Source: Paenibacillus sp. URB8-2 (GTDB lineage: Bacteria > Bacillota > Bacilli > Paenibacillales > Paenibacillaceae). Taken from it: a stretch of 64,000 nt of DNA. The position numbers and the translations under genes were made by a program. The stretch lies in contig NZ_AP023239.1 in NCBI RefSeq assembly GCF_013393385.1, positions 3,162,001 through 3,226,000 on the forward strand. Direction: 5' to 3'. Of this stretch, positions 25,930-34,594 are shown piece after piece (the stretch's first letter is position 1; the number at the start of each line of letters is the position of its first letter). Under the pieces are notes generated by a model that did not search any database, was not told the origin of the DNA, and saw nothing but the letters and a program-made list of their open reading frames with translations.

Positions 25930-25963
25930 GGATTTAATGTGCAAATAATAGCACATTAAATCC
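25930..25963. promoter_or_regulatory. 34-bp perfect inverted repeat, likely Rrf2 operator
   Basis: Arms GGATTTAATGTGC (25930-25942) and GCACATTAAATCC (25951-25963) around AAATAATA. Length, perfect symmetry and position just upstream of the Rrf2 gene are typical of an autoregulatory operator. Confidence 0.75.
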
Positions 25964-25980
25964 CGCACGGCAACTCCTCA

Positions 25981-26457
25981 TTATCCGAGCATTTTTGCAG
26001 CAAACTTGTTGATCTTATCGGAGGACAAGCCGTCTCCCCTCCTGCGTTTGCCTTTTACCGCCCGAAAAACCAGCTTCTCCGGCAGCGACAGCTTGCTGTA
26101 ATCCAGTTCATTACCGAACACGTCCGCAGCCTTAGCCCGGGCCCGCAAGAATTCCGGGAACGCTTCCTCCAGTTCCTTCAGCGCTTTCTCTCCCGGCTCG
26201 GCTGCGCATAGAAACAATCCGATCCTTTTGGAGGCGAGCTGCGACTGCTCTTTTTTGATAAATTCGGTCATTTGCTTCTGAATCCCGCCATAATAAATCG
26301 ACCCGCCCAGAATGACCGTCTCATACTCTGAAAGCGCGGGAACGCTGTCCGTCATCAGATTTATCGTGTCCGCCCCCTGCCCCATCCGTGATTGCAGCAT
26401 ACCCGCAGCCTTTGCCGTGCAGCCGTGTCTGGTCGTGAACAAAATTAACGTTTTCAT
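25981..26457 (-). CDS. Flavodoxin-domain protein (HemG-like)
   Basis: 158 residues from ATG 26457 after GAGGAA. The FMN phosphate loop TTRHGCTAKAAGML lies at residues ~6-19, and GGSIYYGGIQKQM forms the second FMN contact. This is the flavodoxin_5/protoporphyrinogen-oxidase-like family of stand-alone flavodoxins. It follows the membrane protein and TetR genes in one orientation and may form an operon with them. Confidence 0.8.
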   Translation of the reverse strand: MKTLILFTTRHGCTAKAAGMLQSRMGQGADTINLMTDSVPALSEYETVILGGSIYYGGIQKQMTEFIKKEQSQLASKRIGLFLCAAEPGEKALKELEEAFPEFLRARAKAADVFGNELDYSKLSLPEKLVFRAVKGKRRRGDGLSSDKINKFAAKMLG

Positions 26458-26490
26458 TCCAATTCCTCGCTTCCGCATCATTAAAGATCC

Positions 26491-27354
26491 TTATGCCAGT
26501 TTCCGTGTATGCTTCAACAGCAGTACAAAATTATATAACGCCCATATTGTAAAGCCCGGAAACAGAATAAGCTCCGCAAGAGAAACGTTCACGCCCGCAT
26601 ACAGCATCGCGCCAAGCATGGCGGTGATCGCCATTAAGAGCGAAATACCTTTCACAATCATCACGGACGCCAGCAAAAATCCGATGGTCTTTCTTTGGAG
26701 CACCAGAACGCCTGACGCAATACTTAGCGGTACAACGACACCGAGGTCCATCGCCTGAATAACCAGGGTGCTGTAATGCTCCAGACCGAGCGGCGCGCCG
26801 CTGACGGGATCGGGACGCAGGATTTTGCCAATCCACAGCAAGCCGATGGAACAGCCGATGAACAGTAGAAAAATGCCGATTCTTTTGACGGGAAGAGTGT
26901 CTTTAAATAAGCGGTCTCGGTCCTTCTGCAGGGAATTCAAAGTGAGGATAAAAGCGAACAGACTGGCTGAGAACAAAACCGTATAGACGAGGAACATCGA
27001 ATTGTACATGGATAAAAAAGCGTAAGAAGCGTAGGTATACAGAAAATAGCCGAGCGTTCCGGCAAGAAGCAAATGTCCGTTCCTTTTTCCTTTTCCGGTC
27101 ATAATGAGCGAAATGCACAACAGCGGAATTCCAAGCGCCAAGGTAACCATATCCTGGCCTTTCGCCTGTGCGGCCATCGAAACCGATTCGTTCTTGTATA
27201 ATCCTTGGCCGTAAAGGGTTACGGACTCACCGCGGACCGACATAAAAGAATGTTCACCCGGGCCTCCCGGAAGCAGCAGCCCGGCTCCCGCAGCAATCGC
27301 CGCGAACGCAATAATCAAGACTGATAACAGAGTGATCAGCCTTATGTTCTTCAT
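26491..27354 (-). CDS. Polytopic membrane protein, unknown function
   Basis: 287 residues with about eight hydrophobic helices and an early extracytoplasmic loop (GEHSFMSVRGESVTLYGQGL). No conserved catalytic motif seen. ATG 27354 is preferred: AAGGAAGAAG lies just upstream, whereas the ATG at 27384 overlaps the TetR stop with poor spacing. Context places it in a TetR-controlled group with the flavodoxin. Confidence 0.7.
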   Translation of the reverse strand: MKNIRLITLLSVLIIAFAAIAAGAGLLLPGGPGEHSFMSVRGESVTLYGQGLYKNESVSMAAQAKGQDMVTLALGIPLLCISLIMTGKGKRNGHLLLAGTLGYFLYTYASYAFLSMYNSMFLVYTVLFSASLFAFILTLNSLQKDRDRLFKDTLPVKRIGIFLLFIGCSIGLLWIGKILRPDPVSGAPLGLEHYSTLVIQAMDLGVVVPLSIASGVLVLQRKTIGFLLASVMIVKGISLLMAITAMLGAMLYAGVNVSLAELILFPGFTIWALYNFVLLLKHTRKLA

Positions 27355-27380
27355 ATCTCTTCTTCCTTCCGTCATTTCAT

Positions 27381-28007
27381 TCATCCTCTGTTCGGGTCCG
27401 CAACGGCAGCCAGCATCAGTTCAATATACCCGTCGATCAGCTTCTCTCTTTGTTCAGCAGGTATCTCCTTCTCAACGGTCAGACGGAGAATCAGGCCAAA
27501 GGCGGCGCTCCAGACAATCTGAGCGGTCAATTCGATATCGCTGTCTTCTTTAGCGCGCATGCTTTCAAAATTCCGCAAAATCCCGCACAGCATGCCGATG
27601 GCAGGCCGCTGCTCCGAAGCTCCGCGAAACAGCACGGCTGTATGCGAAAGCACGGAAGGCGATTCATTCAGCATAATGTTCCGGTAACTGGAACCGTCTG
27701 CAAGCGTTGTCTCAATGAAACGCCGCATCGTCTGCGAGAATACCAGCTCCGGGCGTGTCTCTTTCGCGCTCGCAGCACTCAGTTCCGAGACGAACTCCTG
27801 ATAATCCTGCTGAAGGAGCTGCTCGACAATGGCTTCTTTCCCCGAAAAATAGTGATAAATAATGCCCGGCGAGTATTCGATCCTCTCCGCAATCTTCCGG
27901 ATGGATAGACGTTCCAATCCTTCTTCTGCCGTAATATGGCTTGCCGCATCCAAAATAGCCTGCCGTCTTTCATCCCGCTCCCGTTCCTGCCGCTCATGCC
28001 GTTTCAT
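27381..28007 (-). CDS. TetR-family transcriptional regulator
   Basis: 208 residues. The TetR DNA-binding domain covers residues ~10-60 (RRQAILDAASHITAEEGLER, LSIRKIAERIEYSPGIIYHY, FSGKEAI). The C-terminal ligand domain is typical in length and gives no clue to the inducer. Start chosen at ATG 28007; an upstream TTG at 28052 lies inside the palindromic operator. It overlaps or abuts the membrane protein gene, so autoregulation with its neighbours is likely. Confidence 0.88.
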   Translation of the reverse strand: MKRHERQERERDERRQAILDAASHITAEEGLERLSIRKIAERIEYSPGIIYHYFSGKEAIVEQLLQQDYQEFVSELSAASAKETRPELVFSQTMRRFIETTLADGSSYRNIMLNESPSVLSHTAVLFRGASEQRPAIGMLCGILRNFESMRAKEDSDIELTAQIVWSAAFGLILRLTVEKEIPAEQREKLIDGYIELMLAAVADPNRG

Positions 28008-28041
28008 TATGGCCGAGGTCCCTCCATTCAACTTTGAACAC

Positions 28042-28059
28042 TGTTTAATCAATTAAACA
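28042..28059. promoter_or_regulatory. Palindrome upstream of tetR, likely operator
   Basis: TGTTTAAT-CA-ATTAAACA (28042-28059), perfect 8-bp arms, 35 bp upstream of the chosen start. Typical position for TetR autorepression. Confidence 0.65.
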
Positions 28060-28138
28060 ATGTTGATTATAGAGTCCGTTCCATCTATTGTCAATGAGCT
28101 TTCGCCCGTCGTAACTGGCGAATCTCATGGGAGAAGCC

Positions 28139-28169
28139 AAAAAAAAGCAACCCGGTTATACCGGATTGC
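28139..28169 (-). terminator. Intrinsic terminator after the SDR gene
   Basis: On the minus strand GCAATCCGG / CCGGGTTGC (28147-28169) with one G-T pair, followed by eight T. Confidence 0.8.
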
Positions 28170-28180
28170 CGATGCTAAAT

Positions 28181-28954
28181 TTAAAATCCGAAAATGCTCA
28201 TGCCACCATCCACGATCAGCGTTTGCCCCGTCATGTAATGAGCCGCGTCGGATGCCAGAAAAACAACCGGCCCCACCAGTTCCTCCAGGCTGCCGATGCG
28301 GCCGAGAGGCGTACGGTCCAGAATCCGCTTCAAATACTGCTCGTCCGCCAGCAGCTTTTCGGTAAGCGGAGTACGGAAATACCAGGGTCCTACCGCGTTG
28401 ACGCGTATTCCGTACTGGGCCCATTCCAGCGCCAGATTTTTGGTCATCTGGATCATTGCCGCTTTGGTCGCGCCATAAACTACGCCGGTCCGCAGCGCAG
28501 TATGCCCGCCCACGGATGAAATGTTGATAATGCTTCCTCCGCCCTGCTCTTTCATCAAGCCCGCCGCCAGCTGCGAGCCGATGAGCGCCGATTTCAGATT
28601 AGTGGCCATAATGGCCTCCCATTCCACATCGGTCACTTCAAGCGCGGGTGTACGGATGTTCATGCCCGCATTGTTAACGAGCAGATCCAGCCCGCCCAGA
28701 TCGGCCGCGGCCCGCCCGAAGACTTCTTCCATCTGTTCGCGCTGCGTGACGTCTGCCGGATAGCAGTAGCTCTTGGCTGAAGTATGCTCCGAGATCAGGG
28801 CCGATGTTTCCTCCAAATCGGTGATCGTCCGGGAGAGGAGACCCACATCGCAGCCGGCTTCAGCCAGCCCGATGGCCAGCGCGCGGCCGATGCCCTTTCC
28901 AGCTCCGGTAACGAGCGCTTTTTTACCATCCAACCTGAAAGAAGGTAAATACAT
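28181..28954 (-). CDS. Short-chain dehydrogenase/reductase (SDR)
   Basis: 257 residues: nucleotide-binding TGAGKGIGRA at ~16-25, NNAG at ~91-94, catalytic Ser in SSVGGH, and YGATK with the catalytic Tyr/Lys. A classical SDR acting on a sugar, polyol or keto substrate, resembling gluconate 5-dehydrogenase or 3-oxoacyl reductases. ATG follows AGGAGCGG. It is 21 bp behind the GNAT gene and ends at a clear terminator, giving a two-gene operon. Confidence 0.87.
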   Translation of the reverse strand: MYLPSFRLDGKKALVTGAGKGIGRALAIGLAEAGCDVGLLSRTITDLEETSALISEHTSAKSYCYPADVTQREQMEEVFGRAAADLGGLDLLVNNAGMNIRTPALEVTDVEWEAIMATNLKSALIGSQLAAGLMKEQGGGSIINISSVGGHTALRTGVVYGATKAAMIQMTKNLALEWAQYGIRVNAVGPWYFRTPLTEKLLADEQYLKRILDRTPLGRIGSLEELVGPVVFLASDAAHYMTGQTLIVDGGMSIFGF

Positions 28955-28975
28955 GAATATCCGCTCCTGTCTGTA

Positions 28976-29494
28976 TCATTTATTGACCTTGCCGGCGTTC
29001 AGCGTACTGAAATACTGGCTTGGATTCCCCTGCTGGGAATTGAACTTTTCCCGGAACGTATCCTGCGTGTATTCGCCGATCACCCTGTGCCAGAAGCTGC
29101 GGGCAGGCTCGTTTGCCCGGATCTGTGAAACTTTCCAGTCGCCGGGGAACATGTCGAACAGCCGGTGCGCCGCCCATTTTCCGACGCCGGTGCGGCGGTA
29201 TTTTTGCATCACAAAAAACTCTGTCATGTAAAACTGTCCTTCGCTGCTCCGCAGCAGACGGTCAACTAGCGCAAATCCGGCCGGACGGCTGTCGCACGTT
29301 ATGAGGTAGGCATATTTATTATGGCCGCTGTTCCAGTAGGCTTCCAGACCGGGATAAGCGGGATACGCGCCGTCACGATCCACGTCGAGATCCAGGTAAC
29401 GGGTGAAGTCGTACAGATAGAACTGCATGAGTCTGCTTATAATCTGCTTCCGCTCGGCGGGAACCAGCTCAAGTCCAAGTTCCAAAGGGTTCAC
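28976..29494 (-). CDS. GNAT-family N-acetyltransferase
   Basis: 172 residues. Acetyl-CoA loop YRRTGVGKWAA and preceding strand FYMTEFFVMQ are clear; the N-terminus is LELVPAERKQIISRLMQF. Substrate unknown. The GTG at 29494 sits very close to AGAGG; the TTG at 29485 has better spacing and may be the true start. Cotranscribed with the SDR gene. Confidence 0.8.
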   Translation of the reverse strand: MNPLELGLELVPAERKQIISRLMQFYLYDFTRYLDLDVDRDGAYPAYPGLEAYWNSGHNKYAYLITCDSRPAGFALVDRLLRSSEGQFYMTEFFVMQKYRRTGVGKWAAHRLFDMFPGDWKVSQIRANEPARSFWHRVIGEYTQDTFREKFNSQQGNPSQYFSTLNAGKVNK

Positions 29495-29636
29495 CTCTGC
29501 ATGTCGCTTTTTTCTATTCCTTCACATGATATAACTTTGAACCTCCCGGAGCAAGGCGGAGCCGGGAAAAGTAAATCCGGCCTGAACATGCTAAAATAGG
29601 TGACAGGAAGAACAATCTGGGAAAAAAGGTGACCTC

Positions 29637-30719
29637 ATGAGCATACAAAAAATTAGCGACCGGAAAAAGCTGGATCTGAAGCTGCCGCTGATGCCCTGGT
29701 TCGTTCAGCAGTTCATCGATTACAAGCTTCCGGACCTCTCGCCTTCCACCCTGCTGGAGTACGTGCGGGATTATGAATCTTTTTTCGGCTGGCTGCGCGC
29801 AGAAGGATTGTCGCAGGCCGACGCCAACGCCGGGGTCACTCTGCTGGAGCTGGAGACGCTGCATATGGACAGTATAGTCGGCTACCGGCTGTTCTTGACT
29901 ACGCGGACGGAGGATACGAATTCAAAAATTACCGTGTCCCGCAAGCTTTCCGCCCTCCGCTCCCTGTTCCATTACCTCAGCCAAATCGCCGAGGACGACA
30001 ATTTCTATCCTTTGCTGAAACGCAACATTATGGCCAAGGTCGAAATCAAAAGAATCCACAAGCCGAAGGATACCGCTGCCAAGCTGAAAGGCAAAATCCT
30101 GGAAGAGGATGAGCTGCTCGAATTCGTCGGCTATATTCTTGAGGGCTACGGGCGCGACGTGGAAGGAAATAAGCAAGCCCATTACGCGTTTATGCTGAAC
30201 CGGGAGCGGGATGCCTGCATTGCCAGCCTCATTCTCAACTCGGGACTGCGCGTCTCGGAAATCGTCAATCTGAACGTCGATGACCTGGATTTGAACAACA
30301 AGCTATTGTATGTTTACCGCAAAGGCCATAACGACGAAACGTTCAAGACTCCGGTTTATTTCCGGGAACAGGCCAAGGATGATTTGCAGCATTATTTGAG
30401 CCTGCGTCAGCACCGGTACAAGACGCCCAAGAAGGAAAAGGCACTGTTCATAGCCAAACCCAACGGCAGCCTGGAAGGCAAGCGGATGACCAAACGAGCC
30501 ATTCAGGAGATGATCATCAAGTACGCCAAACGGTTCGGCAAGCCTTATTTAACCGTCCATAAGCTGCGGCACTCGTTCGCTACCGATTACTATTTGCAGA
30601 ACGATATTTACAAGACCAAAGAGCAGCTAGGCCACGCCTCCACCGAGACGACAGAGGTTTACGCGCATTTGACCGACAAGACGATGTCCGAAGCCATCGA
30701 GCGGCGGCATGAATCTTGA
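29637..30719 (+). CDS. xerS: Tyrosine recombinase XerS
   Basis: 360 residues, the length and sequence style of XerS, the single recombinase that resolves chromosome dimers in some Bacillota. The N-terminal SAM-like domain (SPSTLLEYVRDYESFFGWL) is followed by the catalytic domain: Arg in LNSGLRVSEI, HKLRHSF (His-x-x-Arg), LGHAS and the Tyr nucleophile in EVYAHLTDK. It lacks the extra insertion that distinguishes integron integrases, so it is not the source of the cassette array. No dif-like site was recognised beside it. Confidence 0.92.
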   Translation: MSIQKISDRKKLDLKLPLMPWFVQQFIDYKLPDLSPSTLLEYVRDYESFFGWLRAEGLSQADANAGVTLLELETLHMDSIVGYRLFLTTRTEDTNSKITVSRKLSALRSLFHYLSQIAEDDNFYPLLKRNIMAKVEIKRIHKPKDTAAKLKGKILEEDELLEFVGYILEGYGRDVEGNKQAHYAFMLNRERDACIASLILNSGLRVSEIVNLNVDDLDLNNKLLYVYRKGHNDETFKTPVYFREQAKDDLQHYLSLRQHRYKTPKKEKALFIAKPNGSLEGKRMTKRAIQEMIIKYAKRFGKPYLTVHKLRHSFATDYYLQNDIYKTKEQLGHASTETTEVYAHLTDKTMSEAIERRHES

Positions 30720-30775
30720 GCGGAACGACGGACTTGCCGGTATCCGGGCAGGAGAGCGCAAAACGGCCCTATATC

Positions 30776-30827
30776 AAAAAGAAGCGGTTCGGCAACCCCA
30801 ATAGGGAAGACGAAGCCGCTTCTTTTT
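30776..30827. terminator. Bidirectional terminator between xerS and mobB
   Basis: AAAAAGAAGCGGTTCG pairs with CGAAGCCGCTTCTTTTT (30776-30791 and 30811-30827) with one mismatch, giving T tracts on both strands. Confidence 0.8.
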
Positions 30828-30934
30828 GCCATGGGACCCTTTTTCCGCTTGATTGGGCAGTTGCAGGCAAGCATGGTTTAGACTGTGACAAGTTCGCGGA
30901 TATGATGAATGATGCGCTTGTTGTTGTGAATTCT

Positions 30935-31615
30935 TCATATATTGAAATGTTGGAAAAAAGCTCGATCCCGCCATAAATAGTCGGCGATTTCGTCCGTATC
31001 GTTAATTCCAAAGCGCCGCTGCCCCGCAGGCCGGCGTTCCAGCATGGCTTCGGAAATATTTCCCCAAGCTGCAACTGCCGTCACATTTGTCAGCCGTTCG
31101 GTCAGCTCCAAATCCCCCTCATCCCGTATCAGCACGATCTTGGGATACTTCTCATCCTTGAAGCCTTCCACAAGGACATAATCGTAACGCATAAAGCCCT
31201 TTATCAAATCCGCCAGCTCCCTGCTTCGGGATTCCAGTATAAAAGACTGCTCTGCCCCGGTGATGGCGACCGCCCCGGCGCCCGCTTCCCGATGCCGCCA
31301 CGTGTCGGTTTCCGGACGGTCCGCCTCAAATTCATGGGCATCGTGTTTAATGACGGCAACGCTCCATCCTTTGGCCCGAAGAAGCGGAATCAATCCGCAG
31401 ATCATCGTCGTTTTGCCGCTGTTCTTGTAGCCGACAAACTGGCAGACCGCGGGCCGGGAGGAAGCTGCCCCCCTCCTGCCAAACCGGCCGCTGCGGAAGT
31501 CCGCTTCAGTGCCGGAACCCGCCAAAGCCGATGACGCGGGCGCCCTCCCGGCCCGTCCGTAACGGCCGGATGCCCGTTTCGCTTCCATTCCGCCGCGCCT
31601 GCAAGGCCGCCTCAT
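30935..31615 (-). CDS. mobB: Molybdopterin-guanine dinucleotide biosynthesis protein MobB
   Basis: P-loop GYKNSGKTT near residue ~65, VIKHDAHEFE, DTWRHREAGAGAVAI and the ...YVLVEGFKDEKYPKI motif identify MobB, a GTP-binding partner in attaching GMP to molybdopterin. ATG 31615 overlaps the moeA stop as ATGA, so translation is likely coupled; ATG 31588 is an alternative. The first ~55 residues are a basic, low-complexity Gly/Ala/Arg/Ser extension not usual in MobB, possibly translated by the early start only. Confidence 0.87.
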   Translation of the reverse strand: MRRPCRRGGMEAKRASGRYGRAGRAPASSALAGSGTEADFRSGRFGRRGAASSRPAVCQFVGYKNSGKTTMICGLIPLLRAKGWSVAVIKHDAHEFEADRPETDTWRHREAGAGAVAITGAEQSFILESRSRELADLIKGFMRYDYVLVEGFKDEKYPKIVLIRDEGDLELTERLTNVTAVAAWGNISEAMLERRPAGQRRFGINDTDEIADYLWRDRAFFQHFNI

Positions 31616-32874
31616 GGCAGCATGATCGCGCGGACCTTCGCTCCGGCGGACAATCCGCGTTCTTCGGGCGGCACGATGATCAGACAATCGCTGTCCTTAA
31701 TGGTGACCATTACGGACGATTCGTCTATTGCGGCAGGGTAGGCATAGACACTTCCGCCCCGCACCTCCAGACGGGCCCGCACAAAGCGGAAATAATTGTT
31801 CACCTTGGGATAGTCCTTCCCCAGCACAACGGTCCATTCCGGAAGGAAAGACTCGGACGCCCCTTGCATGGAAGCGATGACCGGACGGGCGAACAGCTGG
31901 AAGCCGACAAAGCACGCGCCGGGATTGCCGGAGAGCGCAAGCAGCAGCTTACCGCCGCGCACCGCGGCCGTCGTGACGCTGCCGGGGCGCATGGCGACTT
32001 TATTGAACAGCATATCGCCCGCTTCTTCGCGCACCAAGTCGCCCATAATATCATAATCGCCGACCGAGACTCCACCTGTCGTGATGACAAGGTCATAAGT
32101 TTCCAGAGCCGTCTGCACCTTGCTCCGGGCGAGCTCAAGCTCGTCGGCGATGGCGCCCAGCATCACCGGCTCGCCGCCCGCCTCCCTGACAAGCGCTTCA
32201 AGCATTGGAGAGTTGCTGTTGCGGATCTTGCCGGGCTGAAGCGGCTCTTTCACGTCCAGCAGCTCGCTCCCCGTGGCAAAGACGCCGACTCTGGGCCTGC
32301 GGATAACCGGCACGTCGTGCACGCCGAACGCGGCCAGCACAGCGATATCCCCAGCCGCGATCCTATGGCCGGCGGCAAGCACCTGCTCACCCTGTTTAAG
32401 CTCATATCCCAGCGGTGTAATATTGCGTCCGCTTGGAATCGGCTTGCGGACACCGACATGGGGAATGCCGTCAAGCTCGCGGGTTTCCGTCACTTCCAGC
32501 ATAACAACGGCGTCGGCCCCTTCGGGCACCTGCGCGCCTGTCATAATTCGCGCTGCCGTCCCGGGTATGATCGCCCCGGCAGGCACCGCACCGCAGGGAA
32601 TGTTGTCGACGACTTTAAGCCACACCATCCCCTCATCCCGGCTGTTCTCCGTATCCGAGGCGACCACGGCATACCCGTCCATTCCCGAGCGGTTGAACGC
32701 GGGAAACGGATGCGGCGCCGCGATCGATTCCGCCAGATAACGCCCCAGCGACTGCTCAAGCGGCACGGTCTCGGCTTCCATCGCCCCGGCGTAATTCATG
32801 AGTCTCGCCTGTGCTTCATCGACCTGGATCGCCTTGCGCCCAAATTTGTTATCCGATTGTTCGCGGTTTGTCAT
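31612..32874 (-). CDS. moeA: Molybdopterin molybdenumtransferase MoeA
   Basis: 420 residues. FNRSGMDGYAV, TGGVSVGDYD and SGNPGACFVGFQLF are hallmark MoeA/gephyrin motifs; the enzyme inserts molybdate into adenylated molybdopterin. ATG follows AAGGAGGAA. First gene of a moeA-mobB operon; the leader RNA region upstream carries a foldable element that may regulate it. Confidence 0.95.
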   Translation of the reverse strand: MTNREQSDNKFGRKAIQVDEAQARLMNYAGAMEAETVPLEQSLGRYLAESIAAPHPFPAFNRSGMDGYAVVASDTENSRDEGMVWLKVVDNIPCGAVPAGAIIPGTAARIMTGAQVPEGADAVVMLEVTETRELDGIPHVGVRKPIPSGRNITPLGYELKQGEQVLAAGHRIAAGDIAVLAAFGVHDVPVIRRPRVGVFATGSELLDVKEPLQPGKIRNSNSPMLEALVREAGGEPVMLGAIADELELARSKVQTALETYDLVITTGGVSVGDYDIMGDLVREEAGDMLFNKVAMRPGSVTTAAVRGGKLLLALSGNPGACFVGFQLFARPVIASMQGASESFLPEWTVVLGKDYPKVNNYFRFVRARLEVRGGSVYAYPAAIDESSVMVTIKDSDCLIIVPPEERGLSAGAKVRAIMLP

Positions 32875-32924
32875 AGATTGTTCCTCCTTCTCATAATTGT
32901 TACCGTATGTAACCGTTCTCCCTC

Positions 32925-33002
32925 CCTGTATTCCAGCTAACGCGAGCCTTCCGGCAGCCGAATTACGGAGGCGTAGACTTTTCCAAAGTCTGGCTCAATC
33001 TA
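32925..33002 (-). promoter_or_regulatory. Candidate structured leader (Moco-riboswitch-like) upstream of moeA
   Basis: On the minus strand GAGCC (32992-32996) pairs with GGCTC (32944-32948), enclosing a hairpin AGACTT...AAGTCT and the segments ACGCCTCC and CGGCTGCCGG, followed by GCGTTAGCTGG. The multi-stem layout upstream of molybdenum cofactor genes resembles the Moco RNA motif, but I cannot confirm its consensus from memory. Confidence 0.45.
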
Positions 33003-33062
33003 TTGTAGCATACCGGAAATTGTGTACCCAACCTTAGCCACCCGCGAAAAATCGGTTTAACT

Positions 33063-33167
33063 AAGAAGAAACGGCTCCGCCGTCCTCTGGAAGAGGAAGG
33101 CATCCGTTTCTCGTAAAAATATCAGGTTAAGGATAAGCGCGAAGCTTATCCTTAACCTGATATTTCT
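33063..33167. repeat. Two-hairpin intergenic repeat, copy A
   Basis: AAGAAGAAACGG... forms hairpin 1 (AGAAACGG/CCGTTTCT with inner CCTCT/AGAGG), then hairpin 2 with a perfect 22-bp stem (33116-33137 with 33143-33164). Other copies are at 37827, 46070 and 53359. It lies downstream of the DUF4178 gene and may also terminate transcription. Confidence 0.85.
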
Positions 33168-33203
33168 AAAAAAGCAGGCGTGCCGCTGTGCGCACCCCTG
33201 CTT
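33167..33203 (-). terminator. Terminator after the DUF4178 gene
   Basis: Minus-strand stem AAGCAGG / CCTGCTT (33197-33203 with 33172-33178) followed by six T. Confidence 0.65.
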
Positions 33204-33238
33204 AGATTAGCCTAACCTATTGAATTCATCCGTACGCG

Positions 33239-33745
33239 TTATGAGGCCCGTATTACTCTCACATCGCCGGGAATGATTTTTTCGCCCTCATACAGCATAA
33301 AACGTCCGTTCTGCCATTCGATCCGCAGCAGACGGCCGTCATCCGACTGATACTGCCAGACATGCTGGTCGCCCGCATTCATAAATGGCGTCTGTCCGGC
33401 AACGGATACATGGCCTTCATATTCTTCTTCCAGATAGTACACGTTGTCGTCCAGCTCCATCGTGGCAGGAATCTCCGCCAAGCTGTCCAGCCGGCCGTCG
33501 ATCGCCTTGTACAGCGCATATCTCAGCTCTTCCCTCTGCTCTATATGCAAATAGGCGAGTGCCGTGCCGTCACGGAGAGTCAGCAGCGCCGCATTCCGTC
33601 CAAAGTTGCTTACGCGTCCCGTCACCTCATAGGTGACAAGCGATACCTCGCAGATGTCGCCGGGCGCAAGCTGCAGCATGCTCTTTTCCTTCCGGGGCGG
33701 TTCGTCCTTGGCAAATAAATTGCCGATACGCTTCCAAATGCTCAT
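33239..33745 (-). CDS. DUF4178 domain-containing protein
   Basis: 168 residues, a beta-rich soluble protein (LQLAPGDICEVSLVTYEVTG, YYLEEEYEGHVSV, LRIEWQNGRFMLYEGEKI). The family commonly sits beside pspA-like genes in Bacillota, as here, and is presumed to act in the same envelope-stress unit, though its activity is unknown. ATG is eight bases after GGGAGG. Preceded by pspA in the same direction. Confidence 0.8.
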   Translation of the reverse strand: MSIWKRIGNLFAKDEPPRKEKSMLQLAPGDICEVSLVTYEVTGRVSNFGRNAALLTLRDGTALAYLHIEQREELRYALYKAIDGRLDSLAEIPATMELDDNVYYLEEEYEGHVSVAGQTPFMNAGDQHVWQYQSDDGRLLRIEWQNGRFMLYEGEKIIPGDVRVIRAS

Positions 33746-33856
33746 CCGTTGTCCTCCCTGTCATAAACTCGCCAATGCAAAGCGAAGGAGAAACGGCGGC
33801 GCCGTCTCTCCTTTCGCCAGCATATCCCGGGCCGCTAACCTTTGCGGGAGTATTCT

Positions 33857-34525
33857 TTATTGCTTCTCATACTGCTTCATCAAGGCTGCAAGTTCGTCCT
33901 CAACTCCCTGATCCTTGTTCAGCTTCTCGAACTCATCGTCCAGCGATTTGTTGCCGGCGCTCATCTCGTTGCTCGCTTCTGCCTGCGCTTCGGCCTGGAG
34001 CATCTTCTCTTCCATCCGTTTCAGTCCTGCGGTGGCGGAATCGGAGCTGAAGCCGCTCATCGCTTTGTTGATTTCGGTCTGCGCCTTCGCCGCATTGTAG
34101 CGGGCAACCAGCGTCTCGCGCTTGCTCTTCATTTGACTCAGCTGCTTGCGCATTTCATCCAGCTTGGAGCGGAGATTGTCCGCGGAAGCCTTGTTCTGAT
34201 CGTAGCTGGTTTTGTATTCCGTCAGCTTGCCTTCGGCGGTCTTCTTCTCTTCCAGAGCACGGCGGGCAAGATCGGCGTTTCCGGCCTGCGCAGCGGTGTG
34301 AGCCTGCTGATTGCGCTTATTCACCAGCGCTTCCTGTTCCTCGTACAGCTGCTTGAATTTCTTCTCGATGGCGATCTGGGCGGCTACCGCTTTCTCCGCA
34401 TCCTCCAGATCCTCGGTCATGTCGCGGATATATTGGTCGGTCATCTTGATCGGGTCCTCGGCTTTGTCAATGATTGCATTGATATTGGACATTGTTAAAT
34501 CACGCAATCTTTTAAAAATCGACAT
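33857..34525 (-). CDS. pspA: PspA/IM30-family protein
   Basis: 222 residues, almost entirely alpha-helical coiled coil rich in Lys/Glu/Ala/Gln (MSIFKRLRDLTMSNINAIID, KAEDPIKMTDQYIRDM). PspA/IM30/Vipp1 proteins assemble into rings on the inner membrane surface and protect it under stress. ATG lies behind GGAGGAA. Forms a gene pair with the DUF4178 protein; a short conserved gene lies upstream. Confidence 0.92.
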   Translation of the reverse strand: MSIFKRLRDLTMSNINAIIDKAEDPIKMTDQYIRDMTEDLEDAEKAVAAQIAIEKKFKQLYEEQEALVNKRNQQAHTAAQAGNADLARRALEEKKTAEGKLTEYKTSYDQNKASADNLRSKLDEMRKQLSQMKSKRETLVARYNAAKAQTEINKAMSGFSSDSATAGLKRMEEKMLQAEAQAEASNEMSAGNKSLDDEFEKLNKDQGVEDELAALMKQYEKQ

Positions 34526-34594
34526 GGTTCATTCCTCCAAAAGATGGTTTTTAATGCTTCATGATATGTTGTACGCAGGGGATTCAGGCACGTT

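Noticed and set aside
29637..30719. XerS considered as the integrase that built the cassette array
   Set aside because: The protein has the length and motifs of the chromosome-dimer recombinase XerS and lacks the additional domain that defines integron integrases.
31531..32940. Long open frame antisense to moeA-mobB
   Set aside because: High G+C third positions of moeA create open antisense frames; no start signal or family resemblance.
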